64,000 nucleotides of DNA, from the NCBI GenBank assembly GCA_900323505.1, contig OOIN01000014.1, positions 620,001 to 684,000 of the forward strand. Reading direction: 5' to 3'. Below are positions 1 to 11,339 of the stretch, piece after piece; positions within the stretch are counted from its first letter, which is position 1, and every line of letters starts with the position of its first letter. This stretch comes from Ustilago trichophora. Its lineage: Eukaryota; Basidiomycota; Ustilaginomycetes; Ustilaginales; Ustilaginaceae. The notes beneath the pieces were generated by a model. The model did no database searches and was not told where the DNA came from. It worked only from the letters and a program-made list of their open reading frames with translations. A program made the position numbers and the translations under genes.

Positions 1-2
1 AT

Positions 3-1412
3 CTCCTCCCCTCGGAAAAGACTTTCCTCCGCAACGAGCAGCTCGAGCGTGTTCGTCTCGCCGCCGCCAAAGGTGTCAAGGCCATCCGTGACCTCGGTGC
101 CGGTCCCGAGGACAAGGGTGATGTTCCTGTCGAGAGGACCATTGCTCTTGACTCCATGTCGAGCCCCCATGCCGCCGCCGTCGGTGCCAACCTCAGCCTG
201 TGGACCGTCAACCACTTCAAGACCCGTGGCAAGAATGCTGCCCACGGTAAGGATGCAGCCGTTCAGGGCGGTAAGGAGGTCAAGGTCGTCCCCGTCGACG
301 GTGCTGCCGACGAGGCGGCCAAGAAGCAGCTCAAGGATGCCGGTGACGAGATCCCCAGCGTCGCTCCCCTCAGCTGGTACACTGGTGAGGTCTACGCCGA
401 GGCTCAGAACTGGGCTCGTGAGCTCAAAGAGACCCCTGCCAACCTCATGACCCCTACCATCTTCGGTCAGCGTGTCACTGCCGCTTTCAAGAACGTCCCC
501 AACACCACCGTCATCGTCCACGACGAGGACTGGGCCCGTGAACAGCGTATGAACTCCTTCCTCTCGGTTGCCGCCGGTACCGACGAGCCCGCCAAGTTTG
601 TCGAGATCGTCTACAAGGGCGCTCCCGACAACGAAGCTCGCAGTGTCGGTTACGTTGGAAAGGGTATTACTTTCGACTCGGGAGGAATCAGCTTGAAGCC
701 CGCAGCCGGTATGAAGGCCATGCGTGCCGACATGGGTGGTGCTGCCGCTGTGGTTGCTGCCACTTTGGCTATCGCCAAGCTCGGCCTTCCCATCAACGTG
801 GTTTGCGCTACTCCTTTGACCGAGAACATGCCCTCGGGCAAGGCTACCAAGCCTGGTGACATTATCATTGCCCGCAACGGTCGATCGATCGAGGCCGACA
901 ATGTCGATGCCGAGGGTCGTCTCGTTCTCGCTGACGCCCTTACCTACGTTTCCGAGACCTACAAGCCCCACACGCTTGTCGACGTTGCCACGCTTACTGG
1001 CGCCTGCATGATCGCCGTCGGTGATGTCTACTCTGCCGCATTCACCGAGTCCGACAGCCTCTGGAACGAGCTCCGCGTCGCCGGTGAGGCCGAGAACGAC
1101 CTCTTCTGGCGTCTCCCCCTCAACGATGCCTACCTCAAGCAGATCTCAACCTCCAACGCTGACCTCTGCAACACCGGTGGCCGTCTCGCTGGTGCCTCGA
1201 CCGCTGCTATCTTCCTCAAGCAGTTCGTCGTTGGTCTCGGCGAGCGTGGCGGTGCCGCTCCCAGCGTTCGCTACGCCCACCTGGATATCGCCGGCAGCAT
1301 GGAGGCAACCCCTACCACCACCAACGACTATCAGCCCAAGGGCTTCACTGGCCGACCTGTGCGTGCCCTGATCGAGTTTGCTCGTCGCATTGCTGCCAAC
1401 GGGAGCAACTAA
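3..1412 (+). CDS. Leucyl aminopeptidase, M17 family (5' end outside window)
   Basis: The reading frame is open from the window edge to a TAA at 1410-1412, showing the last 469 residues of an M17 cytosol aminopeptidase, a zinc/manganese enzyme that removes N-terminal residues from peptides. The metal- and catalytic-lysine segment VGKGITFDSGG lies near 650-690. The family signature appears as NVDAEGRLVLADAL (usually NTDAEGRL) near 900-945, with the carboxylate ligands and the catalytic arginine present. The C-terminal part also shows the family's GGRLAGASTAAIFLKQF segment. The first ATG inside the window (156) lies within the protein, so the true start is upstream. No intron is needed in the visible part. 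Function is assigned by family; cytosolic location is inferred. Confidence 0.93.
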   Translation, partial: LLPSEKTFLRNEQLERVRLAAAKGVKAIRDLGAGPEDKGDVPVERTIALDSMSSPHAAAVGANLSLWTVNHFKTRGKNAAHGKDAAVQGGKEVKVVPVDGAADEAAKKQLKDAGDEIPSVAPLSWYTGEVYAEAQNWARELKETPANLMTPTIFGQRVTAAFKNVPNTTVIVHDEDWAREQRMNSFLSVAAGTDEPAKFVEIVYKGAPDNEARSVGYVGKGITFDSGGISLKPAAGMKAMRADMGGAAAVVAATLAIAKLGLPINVVCATPLTENMPSGKATKPGDIIIARNGRSIEADNVDAEGRLVLADALTYVSETYKPHTLVDVATLTGACMIAVGDVYSAAFTESDSLWNELRVAGEAENDLFWRLPLNDAYLKQISTSNADLCNTGGRLAGASTAAIFLKQFVVGLGERGGAAPSVRYAHLDIAGSMEATPTTTNDYQPKGFTGRPVRALIEFARRIAANGSN

Positions 1413-1951
1413 GCGAAGAAATACGAGGCAAATGTATACCAGCTGAAGCACGAATAGAAATCTTTTGCTGCAGTCTTCTTTTGTATCCTTGTGTGTCAAG
1501 TCTGAGTATCGATTGATGTACCTGACCATACTCTCCTAAGCATCTGTACCATTGCGAGCGCAACAAAGCATTCTGTGAGGTAGTCAGAGCTTGTTCTGTA
1601 TTCCTCGTAAAGGCAAGAAGAATTGACATGTGCTGCAGTTGGGCAAAAATTCGGAATGCGGACAGAAGCGCTGGTGTGGAGGTTATGTGTATGCGCGTGA
1701 TCGAAGCGTGCGTGTCTGTGCGCTCTACCCCACTCAATTCCAAGGGTCTGTGCTGGATCTCCCTTGCTCTCGTCCACATACCCCACCTCCATACATCTAT
1801 ACACTACAGCAGGAAAGCACTTTCCCCATAGCTAGCTGCTTTCGACCAACGAGACTTGCTTGCAGCTTTTCATTCCATCCAGGATCCGAGTCTCACACCC
1901 TTAGGCGTGAGAGGAAAGCATTAGTCGAGCCAGCAAACGTCGAGGATCACA
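1413..1951. other. Intergenic, aminopeptidase 3' flank and DOA1 promoter
   Basis: This 539-bp spacer lies between two genes in the same orientation. I see no gene in it. Small open frames on both strands are short and overlap one another without similarity to anything I recognise. Confidence 0.6.
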
Positions 1952-4536
1952 ATGTCGACAATCTACAAGCTGTCTGCTGTCTTGGAGCAGCACGGAGCGG
2001 ACGTTCGCTGTGTATCGGCTAGCAGTCCAGAAGTGAGCAAAGACTGTCGTGGAGACATTGTCCTCACCGGCTCGCGAGACCGCAGAACCATCATCTGGCA
2101 CCGTTCGGCCGGCAACCAATTCACCCCTGCTCTGGAACTCGGCAATCACGAAGGCTTTGTCAATGCCTGCGTACTGCTCCGCAGTGATGCTGCGTACGCC
2201 ATCACTGCCGGGCAGGACAAGATCATCTACGCGTACCAGCTTATCGCATCACAAGGCCAGATCTCTGTTCAGCTCGATGCAAAGACAAGCGAGCCTCAGC
2301 CAACCCGCACATTGATAGGTCACACAGAGAACGTGTGCGCGCTCGACGTCGGACCACACGGTCAGTACCTCATCAGCGGTAGTTGGGACAAGACTGCAAA
2401 GATCTGGAGGAATTGGGAATGCGTGGCCACGCTCAAGGGTCACGAGCAGTCCGTTTGGGCGGTGCTGGCTGTGGACCACGATAGGGTGCTGACAGCGTCG
2501 GCGGACAAGACGATCCGTTTGTGGTCCATCTCCAACCCAGCCAGGCCGATCGCAGTCTTTGGTGGTCACACAGATGCGGTTCGCGGCTTGACTTTGCACG
2601 AAGGCGGAGAGTCTTTTGCAAGCTGTGGAAATGACGGCAACATCCACCTCTACTCGTTGCACGAAGCATCTTCGTCCACCAGCACGCCCATCCAGCCGTT
2701 CCAAGTCCTATCGGGTCACACGAGCTTCGTCTACAGTCTAGCAACCATTCCTGGCGGCAAAGGTGAGCTTGTCAGCTCCGGAGAAGACCGCAGCGTCCGT
2801 GTCTGGCGTGATGGCGCGTTGGTTCAAACCATCACGCTTCCTGCCATCTCGGTCTGGTCGGTTTCCGTGTTGCCCAATGGCGATATTGTAGCTGGCTCTT
2901 CGGATGCTGCTGCACGGGTCTTCACTCGGGATGCATCGCTGGTGGCGGATGATGCCGCACTCAAGGCGTACGATCATGCCATTTCGACCCAGACACTCAA
3001 CCAGACTCAGGTGGGCGATATCAAGAAGGACGACCTTCCTGGCGTCGAGGCACTCTCGCAGTCAGGTAGTAAGGAGGGCCAGACAACGATGGTCAAGAAC
3101 GGCGACGTGGTCGAGGCACACCAGTGGAGCGCTGCTTCGCAGCAGTGGGTCAAGATCGGCGAGGTTGTCGGTGGTGTTGGATCTGGCTCGAAAAAGTTGC
3201 ACGAAGGGAAAGAGTACGACTATGTTTTTGATGTGGACATCGCCGATGGCGTACCGCCGCTCAAGCTTCCCTTCAACCTCAACGAGAATCCATATGCCGC
3301 GGCACAGCGTTTCCTCGAGAAGAACGACCTGCCGCAGCAGTACATTGATCAAGTCGTTCAGTTCATCGACAAGAACACCACCGGAGTGAATCTGGGTGGA
3401 CCTCAGTATGCGGATCCATACACTGGCGCGAGCAGGTACCAGCCTGCCGGGTCGTCCTCGAGCGCGGCCCCGGCTGCGACTCCAGCAAATGGTTCGCAGA
3501 GCAACATTCCAAGCGGTGATAGCAGCATTTATACTGGCGCACGAAACGTTGATCCTTACACGAGCTCTGCTGCCCCTGCGTCCTTAGCCCGGAACGCTGC
3601 TCCTGCAACTGCCTCGAGCCGCATTCTGCCCCAGCGCACGTTCTTGGCGTTCCGAACGGCCAACTTTTCTGCGATCAAGAACAAGCTCACGCAGGTCAAT
3701 CAGCAGGAGTCGGTACAGCTCTCGGCTGCGGAGTTTAGCCAAATCGATCAGCTCATCAGCCAACTCGAGGCTGGATCCTCGGCTGGACTGAACATCGATG
3801 CTCTTCGAAAGGCTGTTTCGTCGTGGAGTGCTGGGTCACGATTGCCAGCGTTGGACCTGATTCGATGCGCTGCTGCTCTCGGAACCACTGCACCACCTCT
3901 GGAAATCGCGAGGGAGGTGTTTGAAGCGTCGTCATGGGCCGAAGATTGGCCGACGAGCGGATCGCCAGAAGCCAAGGTCAGGGATGTCAACTCGATGCTT
4001 GCACTACGTACCATCGCTAATCTGTGGTACGACAACAGGGCGCTCGGTGAGCTTGAGGTGAATGGTGTTAGCCTGCTGGGCAGTCTTGGGGATACGCATT
4101 ATATCAAGTTGAGCAAGAATGGCAGGATCGCTTTCGCAACCGTGGTGTACAACGCCACTGCCCAGATGGTCGGAGGTATGGGCAAGAACTCGGCTGCAGG
4201 TATCACGCTAGGGTTGATCAACGAGGTGTTGGGTCAGGAGCAGGAGGAAAGCGAGGCGGTGTACAGGATTCTCGTCGCACTCGGTAACTTGGTGAGTATC
4301 GAGTTCTACCCTTCTTCGTTCTTGCTACAGACATATTCTGAATCTAGCTACTGACGATCGACCGATACTATTGCTCTTTTCTGATCGCAAACCAGCTCTG
4401 CTCTTCGTCGGGCAGCAGTCTGAACAGGAACGCGCTCGATACGTCGAGACAATCGATTCAGAGGCTTACAGCGTCGAGCTTGGGCAAGGAGCAAAGGATC
4501 GCACAGATTGCTGGTGAGGTCAGCAGCTTGTTTTAG
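1952..4536 (+). CDS. DOA1: Ubiquitin-binding Cdc48/p97 cofactor Doa1/Ufd3 (PLAA)
   Basis: Two exons are predicted, 1952-4291 and 4396-4536, joined by a phase-0 GTGAGT...CAG intron of 104 bp, giving 826 residues. Residues about 10-300 carry WD40 repeats with typical repeat ends (ITAGQDK, SGSWDKTAKIW, TASADKTIRLW, SSGEDRSVRVW). Residues about 380-470 match the PFU ubiquitin-binding domain (LPFNLNENPY, AAQRFLEKNDL). Residues from about 560 onward match the PUL domain that binds the C-terminal tail of Cdc48, beginning at LPQRTFLAFRTANFSAIKNKL. The second exon supplies the expected PUL end; reading through the intron would replace it with an unrelated 20-residue tail. Family role: ubiquitin homeostasis, ERAD and sorting of ubiquitinated cargo with Cdc48. 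Confidence 0.93.
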
Positions 4537-7500
4537 ACATGTCTAGGCACACGTAATGGTCAGAGCATATGTGACAGAGTTCGAGCAAATGGATGTGTTG
4601 ATTGCGTTGGCGCCTAGTGTCCCAATTCTGCTTTGTTCGGGGCTGGACTGTAACATTGGCGTCGGCCTGTTTGCTTGGCACTGTTGTGAATGGCGACAGA
4701 AAGCGGTTGATTGTATCGAGGCTATGCTGACTATCATTGGAGATGAGAAAACAAGATCGTTTTGCGACCCACTCTCGCATGCGGTTTGAATCAAAATATG
4801 AGGTTTACGAGAATCAGCTTCCTCCAGACCAAAGCTCGTGTACTGTATCTGGTCCGACGGATCCTCGAACCTGGAAGCGAGTGCGGAGTAAGCATTTCAG
4901 GGAGAAAATAAAATAAGATAAAATAGAATAAACGAGGCCAAGAAGAAGGGAGGAGCAGTGTCGGCGTTTGGCACAAGCTGGCTCGGCGTCCACTTGGATA
5001 TGGGATCTCGTGACCATCTGTTTCTCTCCACTACTTGTCAAAGCGTGCTGGAAGAAGATGCATCGGCACGCGTGGGTTGGCGAGAAGCCTCGGTTGCGGA
5101 TGAGAAAATGCGGGGAAGAGGGCTGGGGATGCAATAGTCAAGAGTTGGTATCAAGATTCGAGTCTCCGCTCCGAGTCGCCGTCGAACATTCAGGCTTTGG
5201 CATCACCACTTCGTGATGGTGTCTGTTACTTGCTCAGGCTGATTTTTCCAAACGCTAGCTGCATTCACATTGATCAGGATAAGGGATCGAGCAGGAGGGA
5301 GTGAAAAGAAAAATAAAGATGCTGATTGATCGCGTCTGAGCAACGATTGCGGAAATACGCACTTGAGCTCTTTCGTTGGCACCACGCAGTCTCGATTCCA
5401 AGCTAAGGGCCACATCGGCTCGACAAGTGGCTGTTGGATAGACCTTTTAAATACTTTGCATGTTCAGCTCAAGGTCTCACTAGTTCGATGGAGACTTCGT
5501 AGTGGTTGTATCGCCGGCGAATTCCAGAGGAGTATACCAAGTCGTGATTCCCTTTGTTGAGTCGCTTGATTGTATCAATCTCCTTGCCGTGGAGAGCACA
5601 ATCTGTTCAGCAGTCGCACGTTGCGTCAAAAAGACTACGACTTGAAGCAGATTCCGTGCGAAAGACTCTGCCAACCCTCATTAGCAAAGACGGAACTTGT
5701 CTGATTGTCGGACATGCCGAGAATCTGAGAGAACATTTCACTGGGCCTTTGCCATCTCTCTTGAGCTTCTCCGCTGGTCGGATCAGAACCTACTGCATGT
5801 TTGTTCAAGAGGGAAAGATTGCCGCTGCCAAAAACCACGACGTCTGACCAGCTGGACCGTGTTTTTGGCACCCTCCCGCTTTGTATGTACGGCTCCGTGT
5901 GTGCGAATCGGGCTAAGAAGGAGGAAAAAAAAAAGCTTCGGAACCCTGCATAATTTGTGTCTCGCTTTTCAGATTCAGTTGACGGAAGATGATTTTGGGT
6001 TTTTCATCTCAACATGGCATGGCGTAGCTCGCGGTTGATACCATCTCGATCACCAGCTCCGTCAGAATTGCTGTCTAAGAGGCTAGGAGGGGTAATGGGA
6101 TTGCTCGACATGATACAGGAAGGTAAAGGAGGTGCGAGTGGGTTGCTGCAGCTTTGAGTCATTGCTCGGCAGTTGCTGCAATGTGCCAAGAGGCAAAGAA
6201 TTGAAATAAAAGGAAAAGAAGAGAAAATAAAAAAGGTTAAACGAAATAAAGATGATCTTCTGTGACATCTGCAACTCAACGCAGGGTCACGGCTTCCCCG
6301 CAATTTGGCGACCCCCAATTTATCGGTTCAGCCGACCGAGCCTGTTATCCAAATCCGAGGAGATTGTCTCGTCCCTTCGAGTGGACTCTTCCGACGCCGT
6401 GGGACTTTTATGTAGAATGGAGTTGGTGGTGAACGAGAGAAGCAATGTGGCTGAGGGAAATCATGCGCAATCTGCCCGCAGTGACTGTTGCGACCAACCA
6501 AAACACCAACTTCAAAGAAGGGAGCAGCGTTCCAGCCCTGGACCGAACTGAGTCTCAACCCTGGTATCTCCAATCTCCTCGGCTCCTCCCGTTTAGACCC
6601 TGGCCCGTCTATCTAACTTTCTCTCTCCTGGTTGCCGTTACCACATTACCAATAAAACCTCGTCTCGACACATTGTTTGTCTTGTTGTTGACGGGACGTG
6701 CTGAGCTAACGAATCGTCTGGTCAGCCCATTCCAGAATAGCTATTCTCTCCTCTTCGAGTGGTTGAGAAAGAGCGCGGGACTACTACCTCGAGCTCAATC
6801 TCTTCAGACCAACTGCAATCCAGACACGCGAAGCGGGTCGATAACCATTTTGCTGCTTATTCCCGCACTTTCCTCGACCCAAACACACACGCTCTCTCTC
6901 TCTCTGTAGTGGCCTCCCAACAGTTGTCTCGAGCCCAATCACGATGGTCGTTTTCTCCATGCATTTTCGAGAAACTGTTCAGCTTGTCAACATCGCACTA
7001 TCTCTCGCACCTTACGATGCAGCAGCATACGAAGTTGCTGGAATGGGTGTGATTCAGAAACCCCTCACGACAGCTTAGTCTCTTGGTTCGTCGAATTCTG
7101 TCTTGGAAGATGGTCGTTTTTCGTCGCTTCTATGAACAATCACATGCAGGGAGCCCAGGACAACGGCATGTCCTTGAGAGCACACACACTCACACTCACT
7201 CTCTCTCTCCCTTCCTCTCTAGCCTAAACATGGTGTACTATATTGTGGGCTTGATGCTTGCGAGTGTCGAGTTGGTCCGCTCGCATCTGGTCTCGTCTCG
7301 TTTTAGACCTCCACCTTGGCTTTTCGCCTTCCATCGGCAAATCGCACCAGCTGACCTCGACCTCTTCCCCGCATTTCTTGGACAGACACATACAGTACAC
7401 ACATGCACTCTCTACGTGAATACTCTTGACACTCAGCCCCATGCCTCCATGAGCGCCTTTCCTTTTTGCGGCATTTCGCCTTCGCCTCGAATCTCGCCTA

Positions 7501-8379
7501 CATCCCTTCTAAAGCTCGCTGGCCGCCTAAATTTTTGCCAAATTGGTCCCTGTCGTTGGTTCTTCCGTAACAAGCTACACTGCTTCCTCTCTCCTCACCC
7601 CCTTCATTTAATCTCTTGCTAAAAGACCTCTTTTCCACACCAGCATTGCTTGGATAGTGGCGCTTACTGGCTCGTCCTTTTCCAATCAAAGCCTCGCTTG
7701 AAGCTTGGCTCCTCTTGTTTGCGCATAGCCGCTCCCCCGCATCTGGTGATTTTGACCGGTCGGTCGCGCGTCAACTTGTCTTTCTCAAGTGTTGGTCTTG
7801 ATACACCGCCGCAAGATCCCAGGAATGTGTTCTGCCCCACCCTGTTTCGGCGGAGCATCCTTTTCAAGCTCCTCATACACAGATACCTTTCTACGCACGA
7901 CGCTCTAATCCTGCATTGCCTTGAACATCCCAAACGTGTTACTTGATGCCTTGACTGCCCGGATGCCTCGTCACCCCTCGCGCGCATTCGCTCAGACATG
8001 CTATCTGTCCCACCGTTGCATGACTTAGGGCGCTTCTGCGCAGATGTCTGACTCTGAACCCTCATCCTGGATCTTGGCTCCCGGACCCCTTTGCCCCCCC
8101 TCGTGACTACCCTGTTTTCCCGCTCTTGCTTGTCTCGAGTTGCTAGGCTACCACCTGACCCTCCGGCTCGAACGTTCCTTGTGATTGCAGTCAATATATA
8201 AAGATCAAAAAGTGGATTGTATGCTCTCCTCACCTCAGAGTCCACCTCTACGCTGTCCTCTGCACACGTTCCTACCCTCCATCTTGTCGCTGTTTTAAAG
8301 CTTATTCGAGCATCGTGCTCCCCGATACTGACCACCTCGTACAAATTCCAATCGTTCTCACCGCATATAATCAGACAAG
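4537..8379. other. 3.8 kb intergenic region upstream of the acetate transporter
   Basis: I find no supported gene in this long stretch. It holds AT-rich DNA just after DOA1 (near 4905-4935), CT-rich tracts near 6890-6905 and 7190-7222, and TACTGTA/TACAGTA heptamers at 4841 and 7391. It also has a lone copy of the pheromone-response-element sequence on the minus strand at 5549-5557, and a TATA-like box close to the transporter. Open frames, including an antisense frame at 7664-8344, show no domain or codon-like character. Long regulatory leader or unrecognised non-coding transcription are both possible. Confidence 0.5.
8195..8202 (+). promoter_or_regulatory. TATA-like box of the acetate transporter gene
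   Basis: TATATAAA lies about 180 bp upstream of the ATG at 8380, a plausible distance for a core promoter. It is seen directly; its use is inferred. Confidence 0.4.
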
Positions 8380-9542
8380 ATGGCTACCAAGGAGTCTGAA
8401 GTCGCTTCCAACGAGCACCCAGCCTACCAACAGGCCGATGGAACTAGCGGTCACGACCTCGGTCGACAGATCTCGGTCACCTTGACTCCGCAGCAGTTCG
8501 AGGGTGAGTTCAAAGCCCCCCATCTCAACTTTTCCCCCTTGTCCCCTCGTATCCTGTTGAGCCTCAAAAAGAGTAGCTTGGCCTAGCTGTCTTTCGGAAC
8601 GTCACATAAAATGCTCAACTTTTCGCTGACATTTTTTCTCTGTCATCACACCTGTTTTCACCTTTTGGAACGAAGAGCTGTACCTGCAGCCTAGCATCAA
8701 GTCTAGGGGGCAGATGGGTCTTGTCAAGACGCTCGGTAACCCAACTGCACTCGGCATCGTCTCCTTCTTGCTCACCTTCTCCCCTACCTCATGCTGTCTC
8801 ATGGGCTGGCGAGGTGCCTCGGCCAATTCGCTCCTTGCTCTCATTGGCGCCTACTACTTTATGGGAGGTGAGTATCTTGATTTTCGTCCAGCAGATGGGG
8901 AAGCTGTGTAAACTCTTGCCAGAAACATGGCGCTGACCACCTCAACATATCTCGGACATCCTCTTCTCGACGCATGATTGTTTCAACACGATCCTCAACA
9001 TCCTTTCCCCCATCACCCCGCTCAATGTCCTAAACACACTAGGCATGGCTCTATACGTTGCGGGAATCTTGGAGTTCATCATCGGCAACACCTTCCCCGC
9101 TCTCGTCTTCACATCCTTCGGCACCTTCTGGTTGACCCTTGGAGGCTTCCTTGACCCTCGCAACAACGTTCAAGCCACCTTGCTCACCGGTCAAGGCGGA
9201 AACGCAGCAACGTACTACGTTCCCTTTGGCTACTATCTCGTCTTTTGGGCCGTCTACACCTACTTCCTCACCTTTGCTGCCTTCCGAACCAACGTTGTTC
9301 TCGTTTGGATTTTGCTCTTTGTCGCTCTGGCATTCAGCACCCTCGGTGCAGCCTACCTCAAGTTTGGCGAGGGCGCCGCAGCAACTGGTGCAAACCTTGT
9401 CACTGCTGCAGGTGCTTGTGGCTTTACAGCTTGCATGGGTGGTTTCTACATCTTGCTTCACCTCTGCCTTGCTGCTACCGACTTCCCTTTCAACATTCCC
9501 CTCTTTGACCTTGCTCACCTGTGGGGCAACAAGCAGCAGTAA
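8380..9542 (+). CDS. GPR1/FUN34/YaaH family acetate/ammonium transporter (Ady2/Ato type)
   Basis: Three exons are predicted: 8380-8503, 8676-8867 and 9043-9542, giving 271 residues. Both introns start GTGAGT and are phase 1; the second ends CTAAACACACTAG, with a good branch site. Joined exons restore the family core: a hydrophilic N-terminus, FEELYLQP, GNPTALGI (the family motif is NPAPLGL, so this copy is degenerate), then AYYFMGGMALYVAGILEFIIGNTFPA across the second junction with about six membrane spans. Family members in yeasts move acetate with protons across the plasma membrane and often respond to carbon source. Substrate here is inferred from family only. Confidence 0.9.
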
Positions 9543-9900
9543 AGTGGTTGTCTGAATTTTAGCATTGGCACCTCTTTTCATGTTTGTTTCATCTTGTTAT
9601 ACCTTTTCGTTCCCCTTGTATGACTGCCTACGTTTGTTTGTGATTGTGACATCTCCGTGCTGGATTCAATCTTAAATCTTTGCCTTGTAGTGTTGACAGC
9701 TTGACCTCGACGCTGCTCCATGTGTGGATGTGTTAGAGGCAAAAGGTGAAGCGAAGCCCATCTATCGTATCACACCTTCATCATCACCAATTCTAGTCTC
9801 GATTCACAGGGACAACTCGGCGCATCAAATCGGACCCGAATCGAGGAAGAGATCATCAAGGTTACATTATCAACAAATGCCACTTATGAGATTCACTACA
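9543..9900. other. Convergent 3' spacer
   Basis: This short AT-richer spacer lies between the stop codons of two convergent genes. Nothing else is visible. Confidence 0.6.
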
Positions 9901-10656
9901 TCATCGAAGTTTGGGAAGCTTGCTACGCTGCACCCTAGCTAGCAATGCAGCGGTTGAGCCAGCCAACGCTAGGACCACAGTCCACCTCTGAATTGTGCCC
10001 GAGTTTTTCTGTCCCCAAGTAGTTTCCACAACTCCCAGTGCTGCTGTCAGTAAGAAAAGACCTACCAGCACGTAGCCGCTCAACCTATGATACTTCCACA
10101 ATGCTTTACCTTTGTTTTCACCTCCTACAAGTTTGCCTTTGCACCATACGCTAGCTGCACCTAATGCAGCTTGAATCCAAGCCACGCTTACGCAGAGGGT
10201 TCCGAGTATACCGTGATATGAAATCCAGTGTGATGTACCCGGTTGATCGTGCAAGTAATACATGATGCTTGCGCCGACCGTGAAGAGAGGGAGGACTAGG
10301 AGGAGGTTGATAATTTGATGAGTTTGAAAAGCTGCTTTCTTCTCTTGTTGGTTGGTTGGCGTGGTTCGCTGTAAAACGATGATCGCTTGTAACAACATCA
10401 GAATCGCCAAAGACTGGATGAGTGGATGATATCCAAATAGAGGTAAAGAGGTGAATGACATGGTAGTGAGAACAAGACTCCACACTATAGCTACGAATAA
10501 GAGAGCGGGGATTTGTACCCCAAGTGATTGGGTTGAAAGGTTTTCCTTCTGAACCATGGTCAATGGACCCAGCGTCGGCGTCGGCGTTGTCGAAGACTGC
10601 TCGTTGGTTTCGCTAGTGGTTGAGGAGGGAAGCAAAGGTTCAGTAGCCGAAGACAT
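9901..10656 (-). CDS. Cytochrome b561 domain membrane protein
   Basis: A single exon encodes 251 residues, starting at an ATG (10656). After a roughly 45-residue polar, Ser/Thr-rich N-terminus it has about six hydrophobic spans. Four histidines sit in the places expected of the b561 core: GYHPLIQS, TQHQ-like HQIINLLLVLP, SYHGILG and KYHRLSGYVLVG. These would ligate two b-type hemes on either side of the membrane. Eukaryotic b561 proteins carry electrons across membranes, for example from ascorbate to ferric or monodehydroascorbate acceptors. There is no DOMON or reductase extension, so it is a stand-alone b561 protein. The particular acceptor and organelle cannot be told. Confidence 0.85.
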   Translation of the reverse strand: MSSATEPLLPSSTTSETNEQSSTTPTPTLGPLTMVQKENLSTQSLGVQIPALLFVAIVWSLVLTTMSFTSLPLFGYHPLIQSLAILMLLQAIIVLQRTTPTNQQEKKAAFQTHQIINLLLVLPLFTVGASIMYYLHDQPGTSHWISYHGILGTLCVSVAWIQAALGAASVWCKGKLVGGENKGKALWKYHRLSGYVLVGLFLLTAALGVVETTWGQKNSGTIQRWTVVLALAGSTAALLARVQRSKLPKLR

Positions 10657-11339
10657 TGTTTTCCCAGCTTGAACAAATCACAGAGATCTTGACAATGAGC
10701 CAAATCCCGTCCGTCGAGAGTCGATGGTCGAGAGAAGCAACATTGCAAGTAACGAAGAAAACGAAACTAACTGAGTGAAAGCTGACTAAAGCATCCAACC
10801 TCTTCAAGAGCCGCTGCCCGCAAAAGCATACGCCAATTCAAATTGCGACATTTTGCTTCGCTCCACACGGAAGCGTCCCACCCGCATTTCATTTTTATTT
10901 CTACTGTTGGATATTTTTTCAGCCAGATTCCTCCACATCGTTGCATAGCCGCCCCAAGCCCGTGTCCCGCCCAACCATGCTTCATATCGTGCTTGTGGCA
11001 ACCAAGCAAACACGCGCTCATCAAAGTCAATACCAAGTACAACGACAAACTCCAGGCATGACACAAACCGCATATGCACATAGAGCGCAAAAGGGTCGAG
11101 ATGAGGTATATTTTTCAAACTTTTGACAAGAGTAATCTTTGATGCAAGGGTGGAAAAGAAAAAGAAAGTGAAGAAAAGTTGCCAATAAGATGCTTTCTGC
11201 AACTCGCAAGAGAAAAAGGAGTGTGGCGAGCAGAGGCTATGCATTGATAGCCTCTCTGGGTGCAGGCGTGAGAACACGACGGGGAGAGAGCTCCAAGGGT
11301 AGCTCAAATCAATCCACGCGCGGTCTGTGCGTCTTTATC
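10657..11339. other. Intergenic, RRM4 3' flank and b561 promoter
   Basis: Spacer between two minus-strand genes. Only small overlapping open frames are present; none is supported as a gene. Confidence 0.55.

Noticed and set aside
5549..5557. Single exact pheromone response element in the 3.8 kb gap
   Set aside because: About half a match is expected by chance per window, and no mating gene is adjacent. Unlike the PRM1 pair it stands alone.
7664..8344. A 226-residue minus-strand frame in the acetate transporter promoter
   Set aside because: Arg-rich, domain-free, and overlaps the TATA-like box and leader of the transporter.
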